DNA of 42,707 nt from Stentor coeruleus (taxonomy: Eukaryota > Ciliophora > Heterotrichea > Heterotrichida > Stentoridae). The stretch is from contig MPUH01000628.1 in assembly GCA_001970955.1 (NCBI GenBank), forward strand, positions 1 through 42,707. The letters run 5' to 3'. The notes under the pieces were generated by a model that saw nothing but the letters and a program-made list of their open reading frames with translations, was not told the origin of the DNA and did no database searches. Positions 29,233 to 39,055 of this stretch are shown here, in pieces. The translations under genes and the position numbers were made by a program. Position 1 is the stretch's first letter; each line of letters starts with the position of its first letter.

Positions 29233-30714
29233 ATGGGAAATCAATCATCGAACGAAGTATTATTCAAATTAATTACAAACGGAAACGAAGATGAAGTTAT
29301 CGCGCTTTTACAAAGCGGGCATAGTATAAACTCAATAAGTACATCAGGAATTTCCATAATGCGAGCGGCTCTTGAAAATGGGATGGGGTCATTATTTAAG
29401 TATTGTTATATTCGTCAAGCAATTATGCTTCCATGCTTAGAGCTTGAACAGACTCCATTGCATCGATCAGTTCAATTAGGTTTTTATAAATTAACTTGGA
29501 AATTCATCCGTGATTCAAAACTTTTCAAAAACAAAATTGATGTCCAAGATGAACTTGGAAGAACAGCTTTGCACATTGCAGTCGAAATAGGAAGCTCAGA
29601 CCTAGTAGCTTTATTATTAAAATACAATGCAAATAGGATTTTAAGAAACTTTTCATTAAAAACACCTTATGACTTAGCTATTGAAAGCCATACTGAAATG
29701 GCAGATGAAATTATTGAACAACTTACAATTGAAGATTATTTATCAAAGAATAATGTTGAAGATATTTCACCTTTAAGGGATCAAGGGTCAACTCAAGAAT
29801 CAAAATCTAATAAAATAAGCGAAGATGAAAAAGAGTCAAAAGCTAATCTTGAGAAAACATTAGAAGAATATAAAATTCCAGTTATTAAAAGCTCAGAATT
29901 AAAATTGATGGAAATGATAAACAGAGGTTCTAGTTGTTTAGTTTTTAAAGGCAAATGGAGAGGTAGTGAAGTTGCAATAAAACAGTTTACTTCTGAATAT
30001 AGTACATCAGAAAAAGAAATGAGTAAATTTATCAAAGAATTAAAAGTCCTTTCTCAAATAAGACATCCTAATTTACTTCTTCTCATGGGGATTTGTATTG
30101 ATCAGCCTAATCTTTGTATAATCACTGAACTAATGCCAAACTTTACATTGTTTTATGCTATTCATAAAAACAAACAGAAGAGGTTAAATTTGTCTGATAA
30201 ATTCAGTATAAGTATTCAAATGTGTCGTGGACTTTCTTATCTTCATTCTTGTGAACCTCCAATTATTCATAGAGATTTGAAACCTGAAAATTGCCTTCTT
30301 GATAATAGTTTAAATGTGAAAATTGCTGATTTTGGCCTTGCAAGACCTACATCTGCTTTTACTGAAGAAGCGACAACTATTTGTATTGGTACAACAAGGT
30401 TTATGGCCCCTGAACTTTTTGATAAGGATAGAAATGAACCTATTGGAGTAGAAGTTGATATTTGGGCTTTTGGATGTATGATTATTGAAATATTTAGTGG
30501 AAAAAGACCTTGGCATTATATTTCTAGTAATAAAGCAAATACAATTTTTTATGAACTTTATCATAAGAAACCAGTGCCTATTCCTGATAATATTCCACCT
30601 GAAATTGCCGATGTTATAAGAGAATGCTGTAGATACAATCCGAAAAGAAGACCTAGTATTTTTCAGGTTCTAGAAAAACTTGAGCTTGCCAAAAGCATTT
30701 ATATAGTTTCTTAA
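29233..30714 (+). CDS. Ankyrin-repeat TKL (RAF/MLK-like) protein kinase
   Basis: 493 residues. MGNQSS start with Gly2 and Ser6 fits N-myristoylation. Residues about 7-165 contain four ankyrin-type repeats (TPLHRSVQLGF and TALHIAVEIGS are the clearest). An acidic linker (165-220) leads to a kinase domain at about 222-485: Lys250 in EVAIKQF, HRDLKPEN at 346-353, DFG at 366-368, APE at 392-394 and the TKL-type GTTRFMAPE. The glycine loop is NRGSSC, keeping only the central glycine (Gly232), which is unusual. Family members act in stress and signalling cascades; the ankyrin part probably selects partners. Catalytic residues are otherwise complete. Confidence 0.92.
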   Translation: MGNQSSNEVLFKLITNGNEDEVIALLQSGHSINSISTSGISIMRAALENGMGSLFKYCYIRQAIMLPCLELEQTPLHRSVQLGFYKLTWKFIRDSKLFKNKIDVQDELGRTALHIAVEIGSSDLVALLLKYNANRILRNFSLKTPYDLAIESHTEMADEIIEQLTIEDYLSKNNVEDISPLRDQGSTQESKSNKISEDEKESKANLEKTLEEYKIPVIKSSELKLMEMINRGSSCLVFKGKWRGSEVAIKQFTSEYSTSEKEMSKFIKELKVLSQIRHPNLLLLMGICIDQPNLCIITELMPNFTLFYAIHKNKQKRLNLSDKFSISIQMCRGLSYLHSCEPPIIHRDLKPENCLLDNSLNVKIADFGLARPTSAFTEEATTICIGTTRFMAPELFDKDRNEPIGVEVDIWAFGCMIIEIFSGKRPWHYISSNKANTIFYELYHKKPVPIPDNIPPEIADVIRECCRYNPKRRPSIFQVLEKLELAKSIYIVS

Positions 30715-30834
30715 ATGTTATTGGTAATTTAATAAAGTATGCACGATATTATAATGGATTTTTAGTAAATATGTTAAAGTTGTAAGAAAGTATAGCAGTT
30801 TTTGATTGCTTATATAATTCGAAATCTAATTAAA

Positions 30835-31467
30835 CTATCTAGCCATTTCTTTTAACCTCTGAAGTTCCGAAATTCTAACAGCAATTTCACCTTTTAAGCG
30901 ATGCTCCTTATCTGCTGTAAGCTGTCCATATGCTTTCAAATCTTCTAAATGTTGTTGTCTATCTTCAATTTCTTTTAAGATCATATCAAATAATATTTCT
31001 GGGTTATCAGAAATTTCTTCTTGTGGCTTTTGCTTTTCTTTAGGAGGTAATTCTTTAACCCCAGCAGTATTAAATGTTTTTGGAAGAATCCCATTAGAAA
31101 ACTGAAACTTTTCTTGGAGATCTGCTTTGAGTTGTTCTCTATTTGTCCCTTTTTTTGCATAATTCAATGGATATTTATAAGCTTCTTGAACTTCATTTGA
31201 TATAACTTGTTTGTTTTTCTTTTTCGGTACAAAGTCTATAGGGTGAAACTTTGGAGGTTGAGGCTTATTTAGATCAGGATAATCTATAACAGGTTTTTCT
31301 TTAGGTTTCGCCTTATTTTCTTCAAATGGTAGCGGCTTCTTTTTTGTTTTCACTGGAGGATAATAAATCTGTGGCTTGTTTTTAAATCTGTATAACTCAA
31401 AAAGTAACTTGCTTGCTTGGCTTTCGTTATTACTATCTTTCCACATTCTATCAAGTCGGTAATCCAT
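30835..31467 (-). CDS. UPF0193-like (EVG1-type) protein
   Basis: 210 residues. The N-terminal two-thirds are Lys/Pro-rich with several KPxP segments. The C-terminal 60 residues form a conserved-looking helix pair: FDMILKEIEDRQQHLEDLKA followed by a Leu/Arg-rich helix that ends EMAR. This EIEDRQ.(F/L)L..(M/L).A.G pattern resembles the C-terminus of the UPF0193/EVG1 family (human C22orf23), proteins of unknown function found mainly in ciliated organisms. The resemblance is by eye and covers only the C-terminal part. Confidence 0.5.
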   Translation of the reverse strand: MDYRLDRMWKDSNNESQASKLLFELYRFKNKPQIYYPPVKTKKKPLPFEENKAKPKEKPVIDYPDLNKPQPPKFHPIDFVPKKKNKQVISNEVQEAYKYPLNYAKKGTNREQLKADLQEKFQFSNGILPKTFNTAGVKELPPKEKQKPQEEISDNPEILFDMILKEIEDRQQHLEDLKAYGQLTADKEHRLKGEIAVRISELQRLKEMAR

Positions 31468-31530
31468 TTATTATAAGAAAAACTTGCCGCTCAGAAATTT
31501 GTATTCCTAATTAACAGCTATAACACAAAT

Positions 31531-31965
31531 TTATATTATAATGCATCCACATCCTGTACTCCTACCTTCTTCAAATGCGATATTGAATTTTGAAATACTG
31601 TCTTTAAGAGTCTGGTTTTCCAAATCCTTTTCATATATTTTTTCATGGGTAGCATTAATAATTTCATTAAGATCTTTCATTTCAGTTTGTAAAGATTTTA
31701 TCATAGACACTACTTGAAATTCTTTAGATAAAGTTTTACATGTTTGCTCTTTTTCAAAGAATTCTTTACTTGCTTGAAGATCAGTTCGAAGTTTAGCAAG
31801 TTCCTGACGAGCTTCTGAGGTTTCTTCAATAACTTTGACGACAGATTCCTTTAGAAGAAAATTGTTTAGTTGTGAAGGCTGAGTTTTGGTTCTTCTTGTT
31901 TTACGAAAACTTCCTTTTAAGACTATTTGAGTTGCTTCTCTATTATGTCTTGTTTCTGAATGCAT
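31531..31965 (-). CDS. Second coiled-coil protein with CaaX box
   Basis: 144 residues. Ser/Arg-rich basic N-terminus (about 1-30) followed by charged coiled coil (about 35-125) and a short end GCGCIII. The final Cys-Ile-Ile-Ile is a CaaX prenylation signal of the geranylgeranyl type; the nearby Cys could be palmitoylated. Layout mirrors the protein at 16404, although sequence similarity is not obvious. A prenylated membrane-associated adaptor is inferred. It lies 63 bp from the UPF0193-like gene and its upstream flank holds the telomere run. Confidence 0.65.
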   Translation of the reverse strand: MHSETRHNREATQIVLKGSFRKTRRTKTQPSQLNNFLLKESVVKVIEETSEARQELAKLRTDLQASKEFFEKEQTCKTLSKEFQVVSMIKSLQTEMKDLNEIINATHEKIYEKDLENQTLKDSISKFNIAFEEGRSTGCGCIII

Positions 31966-31978
31966 AATTATTTATTAT

Positions 31979-32208
31979 ATTACAAGTTGAACAAATGATT
32001 GGATTGTATCTTCACAATACCAAAATTGTGTTTATGCATCAATACTTANGTTTTTTTTTTATAAAATATACTTATAACACTAAAAGGGTGTTAGGGTGTT
32101 AGGGTGTTAGGGTGTTAGGGTGTTAGGGTGTTAGGGTNATTACAAGTTGAACAAATGATTGGATTGTATCTTCACAATACCAAAATTGTGTTTATGCATC
32201 AATACTTA
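31979..32208. repeat. 70-bp duplication flanking a telomere-bearing insert
   Basis: 70 bases at 31979-32048 recur exactly at 32139-32208. Between them, bounded by N at 32049 and 32138, is an 88-base piece that ends in telomere repeats. Unlike the other N junctions, the insert is not simply an overlap and may be a true chromosome-end read placed here by the assembler. Confidence 0.85.
32086..32137 (+). repeat. Telomere repeat run, (GGGTGTTA)6.5
   Basis: 52 bases of perfect 8-nt repeats, written as GGGTGTTA, equal to CCCTAACA on the other strand, the telomere repeat reported for Stentor and Blepharisma. The G-strand runs to the right, so it caps sequence lying to its left. Preceded by 36 AT-rich bases including a T-run. 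Confidence 0.97.
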
Positions 32209-32268
32209 CTAAATATCCTTCTGTTGCAATCCCCCCTGAGACTTCATGGATATGGGAATCTCCAATAA

Positions 32269-32541
32269 CTTACTTTTATATCAGTAACAATTACAAGGTA
32301 TTTTTTTGTTGCTGGAATCATAAAATCTTCAATTTTTATAGGATCAGAAGATGATAAAGGGCAAGTAAGAGTAAATGGAGGAAATTTTTGCTCAATTCCT
32401 AACTATAAATCAATTTATACTTGTGATTTGATATCATCAGTAATACCAGGATTGAATAAACTAGAATATATTGTTACTGATACATTTGGTGGAATATCAG
32501 CAGCTGTGTACAAGTTGACGATAAAATCTACTTTAGTTTAG
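32269..32541 (+). pseudogene. 5'-truncated coding fragment, possible beta-sandwich repeat
   Basis: A 90-codon open frame without an ATG, bounded on the left by TAA at 32266. The second half (GSEDDKGQV through YIVTDTFGGISA) has the alternating polar/hydrophobic pattern and D-T-F-G-G turn typical of Ig-like or cadherin-like extracellular domains. No canonical tiny intron links it to upstream sequence, because the DNA to its left belongs to the flank of the gene at 31531. It looks like the 3' end of a larger gene cut off by the telomere junction or by misassembly. Confidence 0.4.
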
Positions 32542-33705
32542 TTATTTTATCTTTAGTTTAATAATTTTTTGGTAAAAGTTAACAGAAACAAAAATTTTGT
32601 AGAATATTGTTTGAAATACAATTATAGAACTGTTTAATTGCAATAATAGTTGTTTGTATGCATATAAATAATAGAGTATTCAAGAATAGGAAAAGAGAAT
32701 ATTATGTTGAAATTGATAAGTATTCGATAACAAGAAGGGAAAATAGCACAAAAGTATTAAAAAATCAGCAGCAGGGGATTTTCAGTGAAATTAAAAGAGA
32801 TGTTGAAAACTATTTCACAGAATTGCTGATAACAGAAATCGAAAAACATTTCTAGAGATAATTAAAAGGAGAATTTAACCAGACTCAATAATTCTTTGTG
32901 ATGAGTAGAGAACATATTGTAATTTACTTGAATTATTACTAAAATGTTGATTAAATCGTTTAGCAGTAAGCTATTCATAAAACTTTATAAATCCAAAACA
33001 TTAGCTTCATACTCATAATATTGAGGCTTTTTGATCGTGTGACAAAAGAAAATTATAGAACATGGAAAAATCACGGATTCAACCTGAAGATGAAAAATGA
33101 TAAAAATAAGTTAAAAAAATATTATTTTATCATGTAAAACAATAAATTTATTCATCCGGTCGAGTTCTTTCATGAAAAGCATTAAATTTTCAATTTACAA
33201 ATGTTTTATATCTAAGCAAATAGAAAATAACTATTATTTTATAATCAAAGCCATTCTGTCTTTGAATTCCATATAACCAAAGCTTCATTACAAAACAAAA
33301 ACCACATCCAACTAAGTGAAAACCTGTGAAATTTTCTACCAAAGTCCCTTTATAACAAAAATCTTCTTTTTATAATATAAAATACACTAATTAGTACTTT
33401 TTCATAAAAGAGCCTAAAAGTTCATAACTGAATAAAATCAATAAAATCCTATTTCACTCAACCTAAGCCCAATTCTCACAACACCCTAAACGCATAATCC
33501 AAAAAAACCACAACTTTTACTTCATCACAACTTAAAATTCCCTAAATAGTATTTTTCCTGATAAGCCTTAATAAAAAAAATCATTACAAAAAAACTAACT
33601 TTTCACTTTTTCTTAACTTTTATTCTGAATTATAATAGTATGGTAATATTTTATGATATGTGGCTTATGTAATTCTAGATAATTTTATTTATAAACTTTA
33701 GTAAA
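32542..33705. other. Long AT-rich spacer before the paralog array
   Basis: 1.16 kb with no convincing gene. A 65-codon frame at 32658-32855 is Lys/Glu/Asn-rich but has no supporting feature. From about 33270 the plus strand becomes C-biased and G-poor, the 5' flank pattern of the gene at 33706. Confidence 0.5.
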
Positions 33706-34542
33706 ATGCAAGGAAATCAGATAGTTCATAGATCTATTAAAAAAGTTATAGCAAGAGACATTGCTTCACCTTATTTAAGTTCTATAAAGCAAAGGAAGAG
33801 CTCGAAATTAGGTCAATTAGTCAATACTTCTATGATTGGCCCATGTAATAATAGTTATCAACCTGATACAGCTGTAGCAAGGATACGCCTTAAAAGTAGA
33901 GTTAATAGGTCAATAGAGATTACTGAAACATGCACTAATCTAGAAAAATCAAAATACTTTACATTGAAGCTTGCAAGACTACTTTCAGGCCAAGCAGAAA
34001 AAGATACAACATTTCAAATTTACTCATCGATTTATGGAGAACTTGCCGATTATCTTTCTGATTTCAAAGATTTGCTTATAGTTTTGCGGAAAGGTCTGGT
34101 AATATCTGGTATTAAAGAAAAAGATTTAGACGATTTTGAATTCCGTAAAGATCTTGAAAACATATCTAGTGATCTTCAAGTAATCTATAACCAAGAACGT
34201 AAAGAAAAATCAGCTTTAATCAGCAAATTAAATTACTTATCAGAAGAATATATAAAAATAAAAACCTCATATGAATCAATGCAAAAAAAGTACTTAGAAT
34301 ATAAAGATATTATATATGGTTCACCAAGTAAATATATAGATGCAAAAGGTCTTCTTGATAAAATGAGCAAACAATGCGAAATAATTACTAAGCAAAAAAA
34401 TGTTATACAAGATTTACAGCATAGTGATAAGATATTAAGAACGTTAATAGTAAAATTTGAAAGCAAAGGGTATAATTTAGAAGATGTGCTAAAAAGACAA
34501 AGTGTGCTTTTAGGTTTGGATAAAGATAGAGGAAAAGGATGA
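33706..34542 (+). CDS. Tandem coiled-coil family, copy 1
   Basis: 278 residues. Basic, Ser-rich N-terminus (about 1-70) with an SPYLSS motif; a conserved block (about 80-150) with the family pattern EK(A/S)KYF(S/T)LKLAR and FQIYS.I..E.AD.L..FKDLL..LRKGL; then coiled coil (about 150-270). This copy has KQCEIITKQK near the end, shared with copy 4 and not with copies 2 and 3. The central block weakly resembles the TSNAXIP1 N-terminal domain found in ciliary proteins; that is by eye only. It ends in TGA, one of two apparent TGA stops here. Function unknown. Confidence 0.8.
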   Translation: MQGNQIVHRSIKKVIARDIASPYLSSIKQRKSSKLGQLVNTSMIGPCNNSYQPDTAVARIRLKSRVNRSIEITETCTNLEKSKYFTLKLARLLSGQAEKDTTFQIYSSIYGELADYLSDFKDLLIVLRKGLVISGIKEKDLDDFEFRKDLENISSDLQVIYNQERKEKSALISKLNYLSEEYIKIKTSYESMQKKYLEYKDIIYGSPSKYIDAKGLLDKMSKQCEIITKQKNVIQDLQHSDKILRTLIVKFESKGYNLEDVLKRQSVLLGLDKDRGKG

Positions 34543-35716
34543 AAATTAAGTTAAGATATTTAAAGTTATATAATGAAAAATATATTAAAGAGAGTTAGTT
34601 TGTTGAAAGAATTTTTAGGGATTAGGTTGTTTGATAATGGGTTTAAGATTTTTTTTTTTTAATTGTGTTTTAATATAAAAAAAATATTGAAGAGATGGAG
34701 ATAGTTACAAAAATATAAATAAATTTATTATGAACTAGATACAATTAGTGAATTTAAGCTTTAAAAAGTGCACAGAAAAGATAAAGAAACAGTTAAAATA
34801 TAAAATAATGTTGGAAAATCTTAAAGCCTTTTTATTACTTAAGCCAAAATGTGTTGTAAATTTTCATAAAATATTTAGCGTTTATGAGCTTGGCGGTCCT
34901 GCCGAAATTTATGTTTATGTGAATAAAAAATGAATATAAGAGGGATTATAAGCTATAACAGAAGAGTTTTTTTTTCTCTATTAATTTCTTATATAAAGTA
35001 TTTTGATATAGTAATAATGAATTTTAGTTTTTTAAAATTACGGTAGACTACCATAAACATATAGTTTTCTTATAAATCTTAATATTTACATTTTTGTTTG
35101 TAGTATGCAGAAGTGTTAAACTAGATAATATTATTTCTTGATTACGATTATCAAAGTACATACTAATAAAATATAAAAACTTAAATAATTAAAGATAAAA
35201 ATATACAACTTAGCACAAGTTGCCAAGCTTTTTCATGAACCTAAAAATAAAAATCGTATTTTATATAAAAAAACGCATGTAAATATCCTTTTATCTTTCC
35301 TAAAAAAAGTTTAATCTTTGCTGCTATTTGAAAATCTTATTATAATTCCCTTCACTGCCATAATGCGAAATTTCTCTTCCCTTAATTAAAATCAAAGACT
35401 TTGTTAGCAAATTCTTACCTGCAGTCCAACTTATACAAACTCCAACCAAAAAATCGTTTTTTCTATAAAGCATATTCTAATACCAAAATTAAGCCTCAAC
35501 CTAGCCAGTAACTGTAGTTATCCATATTTGAAATACAATTACTAATTTTTCAACCAAATTTCTTATAATTTACAATCATTATCCGTTTTTTATTTCATCT
35601 GAATCCTAGCCAAAAAAACTAAAAAATTTCTTATCATATCCACCTCTTAAAAAAAAACACATACAAAAATGAATTATCAACATATCTGATTCCATAATAA
35701 TAATAAATATAAAAAC
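34543..35716. other. Spacer between paralogs 1 and 2
   Basis: 1.17 kb. G-biased in the first 200 bases, C-biased from about 35220. A 61-codon frame at 34748-34933 has no ATG at its start (the first is at 34808) and is not supported, although its last 20 codons are unusually GC-rich. A short perfect inverted repeat GGTAG-A-CTACC lies near 35043. No gene called. Confidence 0.45.
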
Positions 35717-36553
35717 ATGTTCTCTGACAAACCTCAATTAAACACTTCAATTACTATCAAAGATAGTAGAAGGTCTCAATATCCCTTACTTGGATCTCCA
35801 TATTCACGGACCTTAAAAAATAACCCCCAGCTACGGTCAAAAAAAAACCGTGAAATGACCCCAAGTGTAAGTGAAAACCAATTAGAAAAAACTGATAAAA
35901 TTATTATTAACAGAAGACCAAGAAGGAAAACTATAAAAGCTACAGACATGTCTGAAACTTATACAAATGTAGAAAAGGCTAAGTATTTTTCGTTAAAACT
36001 TGCAAGAATGCTGGCTAACAAATCTGTGAATTTGACATACTTTCAAATATACACAGAAATATTTAATGAATTCGCTGATTTTTTACCAGAATTCAAAGAC
36101 TTGCTTCAACACTTAAGAAGAGGACTTGTGGTTGCTGCGCTTAGAGAAAAAGATTTTGAAGAATTCGAGTTTAAAAAGGAACTGGAGAGAGTTGACATGG
36201 ATTTGGATGCTAAATATAATAAAGAGAGGAAGGAAAAAAGAGTTTTAGCGAATAAACTTGATCTTCTCTCAGAAGAGTTTTTAAAGGTTAAAGATAAGTA
36301 TGAAGAAGTTCAGAAAAAAGTAGTCAAATATGAAAAGATAATTTTCCCAGACTATGAAGAAATTGAAAAAAATGAAAAAATGATACTTAACATGAAAAAC
36401 CAGTTTAATATCCTACAGAAACAGAAATCCTGCATTCATGAGCTTAAAAAAATAGACCCAAAGCTGAAAAAAATATTGGACCAATTCGACATAGATGGGA
36501 AACTAACACAATTTCTAGAAACTAATGAGCAGGACAATAACAAAGATCCATAA
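35717..36553 (+). CDS. Tandem coiled-coil family, copy 2
   Basis: 278 residues, equal in length to copy 1. The N-terminus has SPYSRT; the conserved central block (ETYTNVEKAKYFSLKLARML, then FQIYTEIFNEFADFLPEFKD and LRRGL) is nearly intact; the second half is Lys/Glu coiled coil. The end carries LQKQKSCIHELKK, shared closely with copy 3 (QKQKSCILELKR), and YEKIIFPD versus YEKVIFPE. All four copies are on the plus strand and lack introns. Function unknown; see copy 1 for the possible TSNAXIP1-like relation. Confidence 0.82.
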   Translation: MFSDKPQLNTSITIKDSRRSQYPLLGSPYSRTLKNNPQLRSKKNREMTPSVSENQLEKTDKIIINRRPRRKTIKATDMSETYTNVEKAKYFSLKLARMLANKSVNLTYFQIYTEIFNEFADFLPEFKDLLQHLRRGLVVAALREKDFEEFEFKKELERVDMDLDAKYNKERKEKRVLANKLDLLSEEFLKVKDKYEEVQKKVVKYEKIIFPDYEEIEKNEKMILNMKNQFNILQKQKSCIHELKKIDPKLKKILDQFDIDGKLTQFLETNEQDNNKDP

Positions 36554-37280
36554 TTGGAATATTAAATTATAATAAACCTAGTCTTGAAATCAATAAAAAA
36601 TATATGTGATTTTTTTTTTTAAAACAATAGAAAATATTAGCAGTAATCATATAAGCTTTTTTTCTTTAAGATCGATTCTATTTTCAATAATTTTAATATA
36701 TAATAAAACTTTGATATTGAGAAGATAATTTTGAATAATAAAATTTCGCATTGTATTTTTGATATGATAAAAAATTTTGAATGAGAAACATGTAGGTTGT
36801 AGGAATTTGTCATAGGAAGATATTAGGATGGCTGACTTTGAAGTTTAGGTTATATAAAAAAATCAAAAAAATATTGGATTCTAGAAGTCCAGGCAAGCAG
36901 ATGTTTTATGGATTTTAGAATATCATATATTAATCTATAAGATTTGATATGAAATTTACTTGATGTGGTAATGAAATTTATATTCAATTAGATGATAATT
37001 ATTAACTTTTCCACAGCATAGTTAAAATTTATGAATCTCTATGAATTTATCTGAATATTTATTTAACCTATCATCTCAATCTCTATTCCCCACCTTAAAC
37101 AAGCGTAAACCTTATCCCAAAAAAGTAATCCTAGCACCTTTCAATCTAAACTTCAAATCTAATTTAAATCCATATATTTTCCCATACAAAGAATCCTATC
37201 TCATCAAAAATCTTATCAATTCTCATTAGTCCAAATCTTACCCATAAAAATGTTTATTCTAACATCCAATTATTTATACT
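36554..37280. other. Spacer between paralogs 2 and 3
   Basis: 727 bases. First half G-biased, second half C-biased. A 62-codon frame at 37041-37229 lies in the C-rich 5' flank and its Pro/Leu/Asn/Lys composition is what that base bias alone would give, so it is not called. Confidence 0.5.
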
Positions 37281-38108
37281 ATGATAGTTGACAAAAGTAC
37301 CTTAAAGACGTATTTTTCAAAGAACCAAACAAAAAAAGTTCTCCACCCTTTAAGCTTTTCCCCATATTCACGATCTTTCAAAAAGCCCTCCCAAAACAAT
37401 ATGAAAAAGTCTTATGATTCAATGCTCAATCTTACAGAAAACACATCAGAAAAACCTGAAAACGTGATCTTTAAACCTCATCGACAACAAGCTTCTCTTA
37501 CTTTAGGAAATTGTCATGAAATAATAAACCATTCAGAAAAAGCACATTACTTAGCATTAAAACTTACAAGAATGCTTCAAAATAGAACTAATCAATGCTC
37601 GATATTTCAGATTTATTCTGAGATTTTATTTGATATCTCAGAGTATTTCCCTGAATTTAAAGATTTGCTTCTTACGGTAAGGAAAGGACTTTCGATTTCT
37701 GCTGTAAAAGAAAAAGATTATGAGGAGTTTGAGTTTAGAAAAGAGATTGAGGGTTGTAATTTTGAGTTACAGGATGTTTTGAATAAGGAAAGAAAGGAAA
37801 AGTCTAAATTAGCCAGAAAATTGGATGTTTTGAGTGAAGAGTATTATAGAATGAAAGAACAGTTTGAGGATATGCAAAAAAAGATTTTTAAGTATGAAAA
37901 AGTGATATTTCCTGAAAGTAGTGAATTTATTAAAGCTGATAAAGTATTGCAAGATATTCGAAGCCAGTATAGTATGATTCAAAAGCAAAAAAGTTGTATC
38001 CTTGAGCTTAAAAGAAGTGACACCAAGATTAAGAAGCTACTAGAAAAATGTAACTCTAATGGGGCAAGTTTTGGTCAAATTCTTCAGTGCAATGTATATG
38101 ATAACTAA
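37281..38108 (+). CDS. Tandem coiled-coil family, copy 3
   Basis: 275 residues. SPYSRS motif near residue 29; central block EKAHYLALKLTRML and FQIYSEILFDISEYFPEFKD followed by VRKGLSISAVKEKD; coiled coil after residue 150. Closest to copy 2 (KQKSC(I)(H/L)ELK and YEK(I/V)IFP). The His in place of Lys in the first block and ISEYFPEF in place of FADFLPEF show it has diverged, but no disruption is present. The ATG at 37281 is the first in the frame. Confidence 0.82.
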   Translation: MIVDKSTLKTYFSKNQTKKVLHPLSFSPYSRSFKKPSQNNMKKSYDSMLNLTENTSEKPENVIFKPHRQQASLTLGNCHEIINHSEKAHYLALKLTRMLQNRTNQCSIFQIYSEILFDISEYFPEFKDLLLTVRKGLSISAVKEKDYEEFEFRKEIEGCNFELQDVLNKERKEKSKLARKLDVLSEEYYRMKEQFEDMQKKIFKYEKVIFPESSEFIKADKVLQDIRSQYSMIQKQKSCILELKRSDTKIKKLLEKCNSNGASFGQILQCNVYDN

Positions 38109-39055
38109 GTATAATTTGGCATAAATCAAAATAGACTTTAATCATATACTTATATAATTAGTATATTAACTACCAGTTTAATCAACAAATTCAATCAGAA
38201 ATAATTTTAAAGCGAAAAATGCTTTTTATAGAACAAATGTCAGTCGGTATGCAAAAAAAATATAAAGTAAAAATAATCAATGATTTTTTCTGAGATTTCG
38301 CGATATCGACTCTTAAATTGTTGACAAGTAAAAATTCGCTGGATATTACTATCATTCTTATAAAAAATAACAGGAATAGTTCCTTTGATTGAAATAATAA
38401 CTATGCTGATAAAGAAAATTATTTCGCTAGAAAGTTGTCTTTATGCTGATAAATAAACTAAAAATGAAAAATTTTTAAAAGGTATTATAAATTTATTTAG
38501 AGATTATAACTTTTCCTAGAGTTTAAAAATTTTATAAATGCATAAAAGTATCCATGATTAAAATATTAAGTTTTATTTATTATTATATATAATCATTATC
38601 ACTCCCTAACATAAACTCTTATTTTTTTCAACATAAATTTAAACTTCACCCCAAAACCAAAATTCATATAATTTTACTACAAACTATCACATCATCATAA
38701 CTGTCACCTAACAAAAAATCATCCAAACCTAAAAACACCAAATAAAATCTTGAAAATTCCTCATAAATTCCAAAATATCAACCTTTTTCCTTCATATCCA
38801 TATTCCCCAAAGTATTTCTCCCATACTTAAAATTTTTTGAATCAAAAAAACTCTTCCATCTCTTATAAAAACTTCCCCAAACTAATTATCTAATATTTTT
38901 TTAGTATATAAATCATTAGTATTCACTTATATCATATATCTAAAAATTTACTCTTAAACAAAATTTATTTATATATCAAATTTAAATTTTATTATACAAC
39001 TCAATATCTTTAACTTTTAATATCATTATGTTGTTTTATAATTTCTAATAAATCA
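38109..39055. other. Spacer between paralogs 3 and 4
   Basis: 947 bases, no gene. A 12-bp direct repeat TATGCTGATAAA occurs at 38402-38413 and 38442-38453, and a short hairpin AAAGC/GCTTT near 38211-38227. From about 38580 to 38900 the plus strand is almost free of G, the strongest example of the 5' flank bias. Confidence 0.5.

Noticed and set aside
32658..32855. 65-codon plus-strand frame
   Set aside because: Lys/Glu/Asn-rich with no domain and no flank skew supporting a start.
33480..33489. AACACCCTAA, complementary to 1.25 telomere units, as a telomerase RNA template
   Set aside because: Too short for confidence, lies in a C-rich 5' flank where such strings are expected, and no pseudoknot or flanking helix was seen.
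34748..34933. 61-codon frame between paralogs 1 and 2
   Set aside because: No ATG at its start, no domain, and in a spacer; only the last 20 codons look coding-like.
37041..37229. 62-codon plus-strand frame
   Set aside because: Composition follows the C-rich, G-poor flank and there is no other support.
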